Below, in pieces: positions 63,346 through 64,000 of a DNA stretch of 64,000 nt; positions within the stretch are counted from its first letter, which is position 1, and each line of letters begins with the position of its first letter. Where the stretch lies: NCBI GenBank assembly GCA_965238025.1, contig OZ250162.1, forward strand, positions 434,001 through 498,000, in the 5' to 3' direction. The notes below the pieces were generated by a model. It searched no databases, was not told the DNA's origin, and worked only from the letters and a program-made list of their open reading frames with translations. Source of the DNA: Pelagihabitans sp965238025 (GTDB lineage: Bacteria; Bacteroidota; Bacteroidia; Flavobacteriales; Flavobacteriaceae). Position numbers and translations under genes: made by a program.

Positions 63346-64000
63346 ATGATGAGCACAAAAAAGTTCAACTTGAGTTTGCTATTTGTGATACCCATAATTT
63401 TTGCGGGGTACTTCCTATCGGTGCATTATTTTTATTTTGATAATAAGGATGATAGTTTCTCGGTAGAAACCTACTTTGATTTCAAGGAATCACAAGCCAA
63501 TTCTATTAAAGGAAATAAAATCCTCTTCACCTCCGGAAGTAATAACTTTCTTGGCATACGTGCCTATCAAGTTGAAGAAGAGTTTAATGTACCGGCCGTT
63601 AACATGGCAATACACGCGGGTCTGCGCGCCGAGTACATTTTAAATAGGTTGAAACGTACCGCTAAACCAGGCGATATGATTATTCTTCCATTCGAATATT
63701 CAAATTTTGGTTATAATGGCGAGCCGAGTGTTACCTTGAACAAATATGTACTTTCCTATGATAAAGCCTATGTTGACGACCAATATAGTCTGGTCGATAG
63801 ATTAAAACTCCTATCAAGTATTTCATTGCTTGACTTGGGCAATAGCATCCTTTATAGTGCAAATGAAAATGATGTTATTGAAAAACGGACTGAATTTCTT
63901 AAAAATATAAACCGCAACGGTGATATGTTGAATATTACAGAGCATGATTCTTTAAAGACCAAAAAAAACCCTTTTATCCTTCCTAAACCTTTTGATTTGG
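63346..64000 (+). CDS. Secreted SGNH-like partner of MBOAT, 3'-truncated by window edge
   Basis: Open from MMSTKKFNLSLLF to the right edge, 218 residues, no stop. One signal anchor (LSLLFVIPIIFAGYFLSV), then an extracytoplasmic part with ILFTSGSNNFLGIRAYQVEE near residue 60, where a GDS/GSS-type Ser block is expected in the SGNH/DltD/AlgX fold, and NRLKRTAKPGDMIILPFEYS near 102. It follows the MBOAT gene by 7 bp, so the two form an acylation pair. The His half of the active site lies beyond the edge. Confidence 0.8.
   Translation, partial: MMSTKKFNLSLLFVIPIIFAGYFLSVHYFYFDNKDDSFSVETYFDFKESQANSIKGNKILFTSGSNNFLGIRAYQVEEEFNVPAVNMAIHAGLRAEYILNRLKRTAKPGDMIILPFEYSNFGYNGEPSVTLNKYVLSYDKAYVDDQYSLVDRLKLLSSISLLDLGNSILYSANENDVIEKRTEFLKNINRNGDMLNITEHDSLKTKKNPFILPKPFDL

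Overview
The window is a contiguous piece of chromosome from a member of the Bacteroidota, most likely a marine Flavobacteriaceae. The clues are the 16S/23S sequence, promoters of the form TAnnTTTG instead of sigma70 boxes, a 16S 3' end with little use of Shine-Dalgarno pairing, and many Bacteroidota-typical families (GSCFA, DUF4230, DUF4136, DUF5522, Porin_10, P1B-4 ATPase with a Fur-type regulator).

Layout. 1-5745: gltB (5' end cut by the window) and gltD. 5750-11520: an accessory segment in which unrelated small genes, all on the minus strand, are separated by diverged copies of one 18-bp sequence, consensus CCTTTATTTGAACTTTGG. It ends with a serine recombinase and an HNH-like zinc protein. 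Inside it sits one gene with the architecture of an integron cassette: a GTTGGCAAA start, the gene, then a roughly 190-bp imperfect palindrome that opens with TTTGCCAAC. 11777-12256: a lone lipoprotein. 12586-18400: a complete rrn operon on the minus strand (16S, tRNA-Ile, tRNA-Ala, 23S, 5S) with promoter, boxA-like sites and terminator. 18858-25213: porin, rnhB, a large lipoprotein, lipB and a Pmp3-type membrane peptide. 25328-28947: a membrane-bound LuxR-type regulator followed by secreted proteins, with duplicated operator-like DNA, a perfect 34-bp palindrome and a gene-tail remnant. 29020-35622: lysS, a DASS anion transporter, a repeat protein, and a P1B-4 metal ATPase with a Fur-family regulator. 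35907-42201: two copies of a 58-aa membrane peptide, a LytTR regulator with a likely target site in front of an amidohydrolase, a cupin protein and a subclass B1 metallo-beta-lactamase. 42247-52297: hemL, a cell wall hydrolase, a PLP desulfhydrase/deaminase-type enzyme, several lipoproteins, DUF4230, GSCFA and alaS. 52397-60154: M23 peptidase, MerR, LemA with three TPM-domain proteins, a 135-bp heptamer tandem repeat, der, era and an AGCS symporter. 60344-64000: initiator tRNA, a WecG-type glycosyltransferase, and an MBOAT O-acyltransferase with its secreted SGNH-like partner, cut by the right edge.

Most of the window is housekeeping: nitrogen assimilation, translation, ribosome assembly GTPases, lipoate and tetrapyrrole synthesis, envelope maintenance. 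The accessory signal is concentrated in 5750-11520, which reads as a site where unrelated genes have accumulated next to a conserved short DNA boundary. No integron integrase (tyrosine recombinase), transposase or CRISPR array is visible. All family assignments rest on motif recognition by eye, without database searches.
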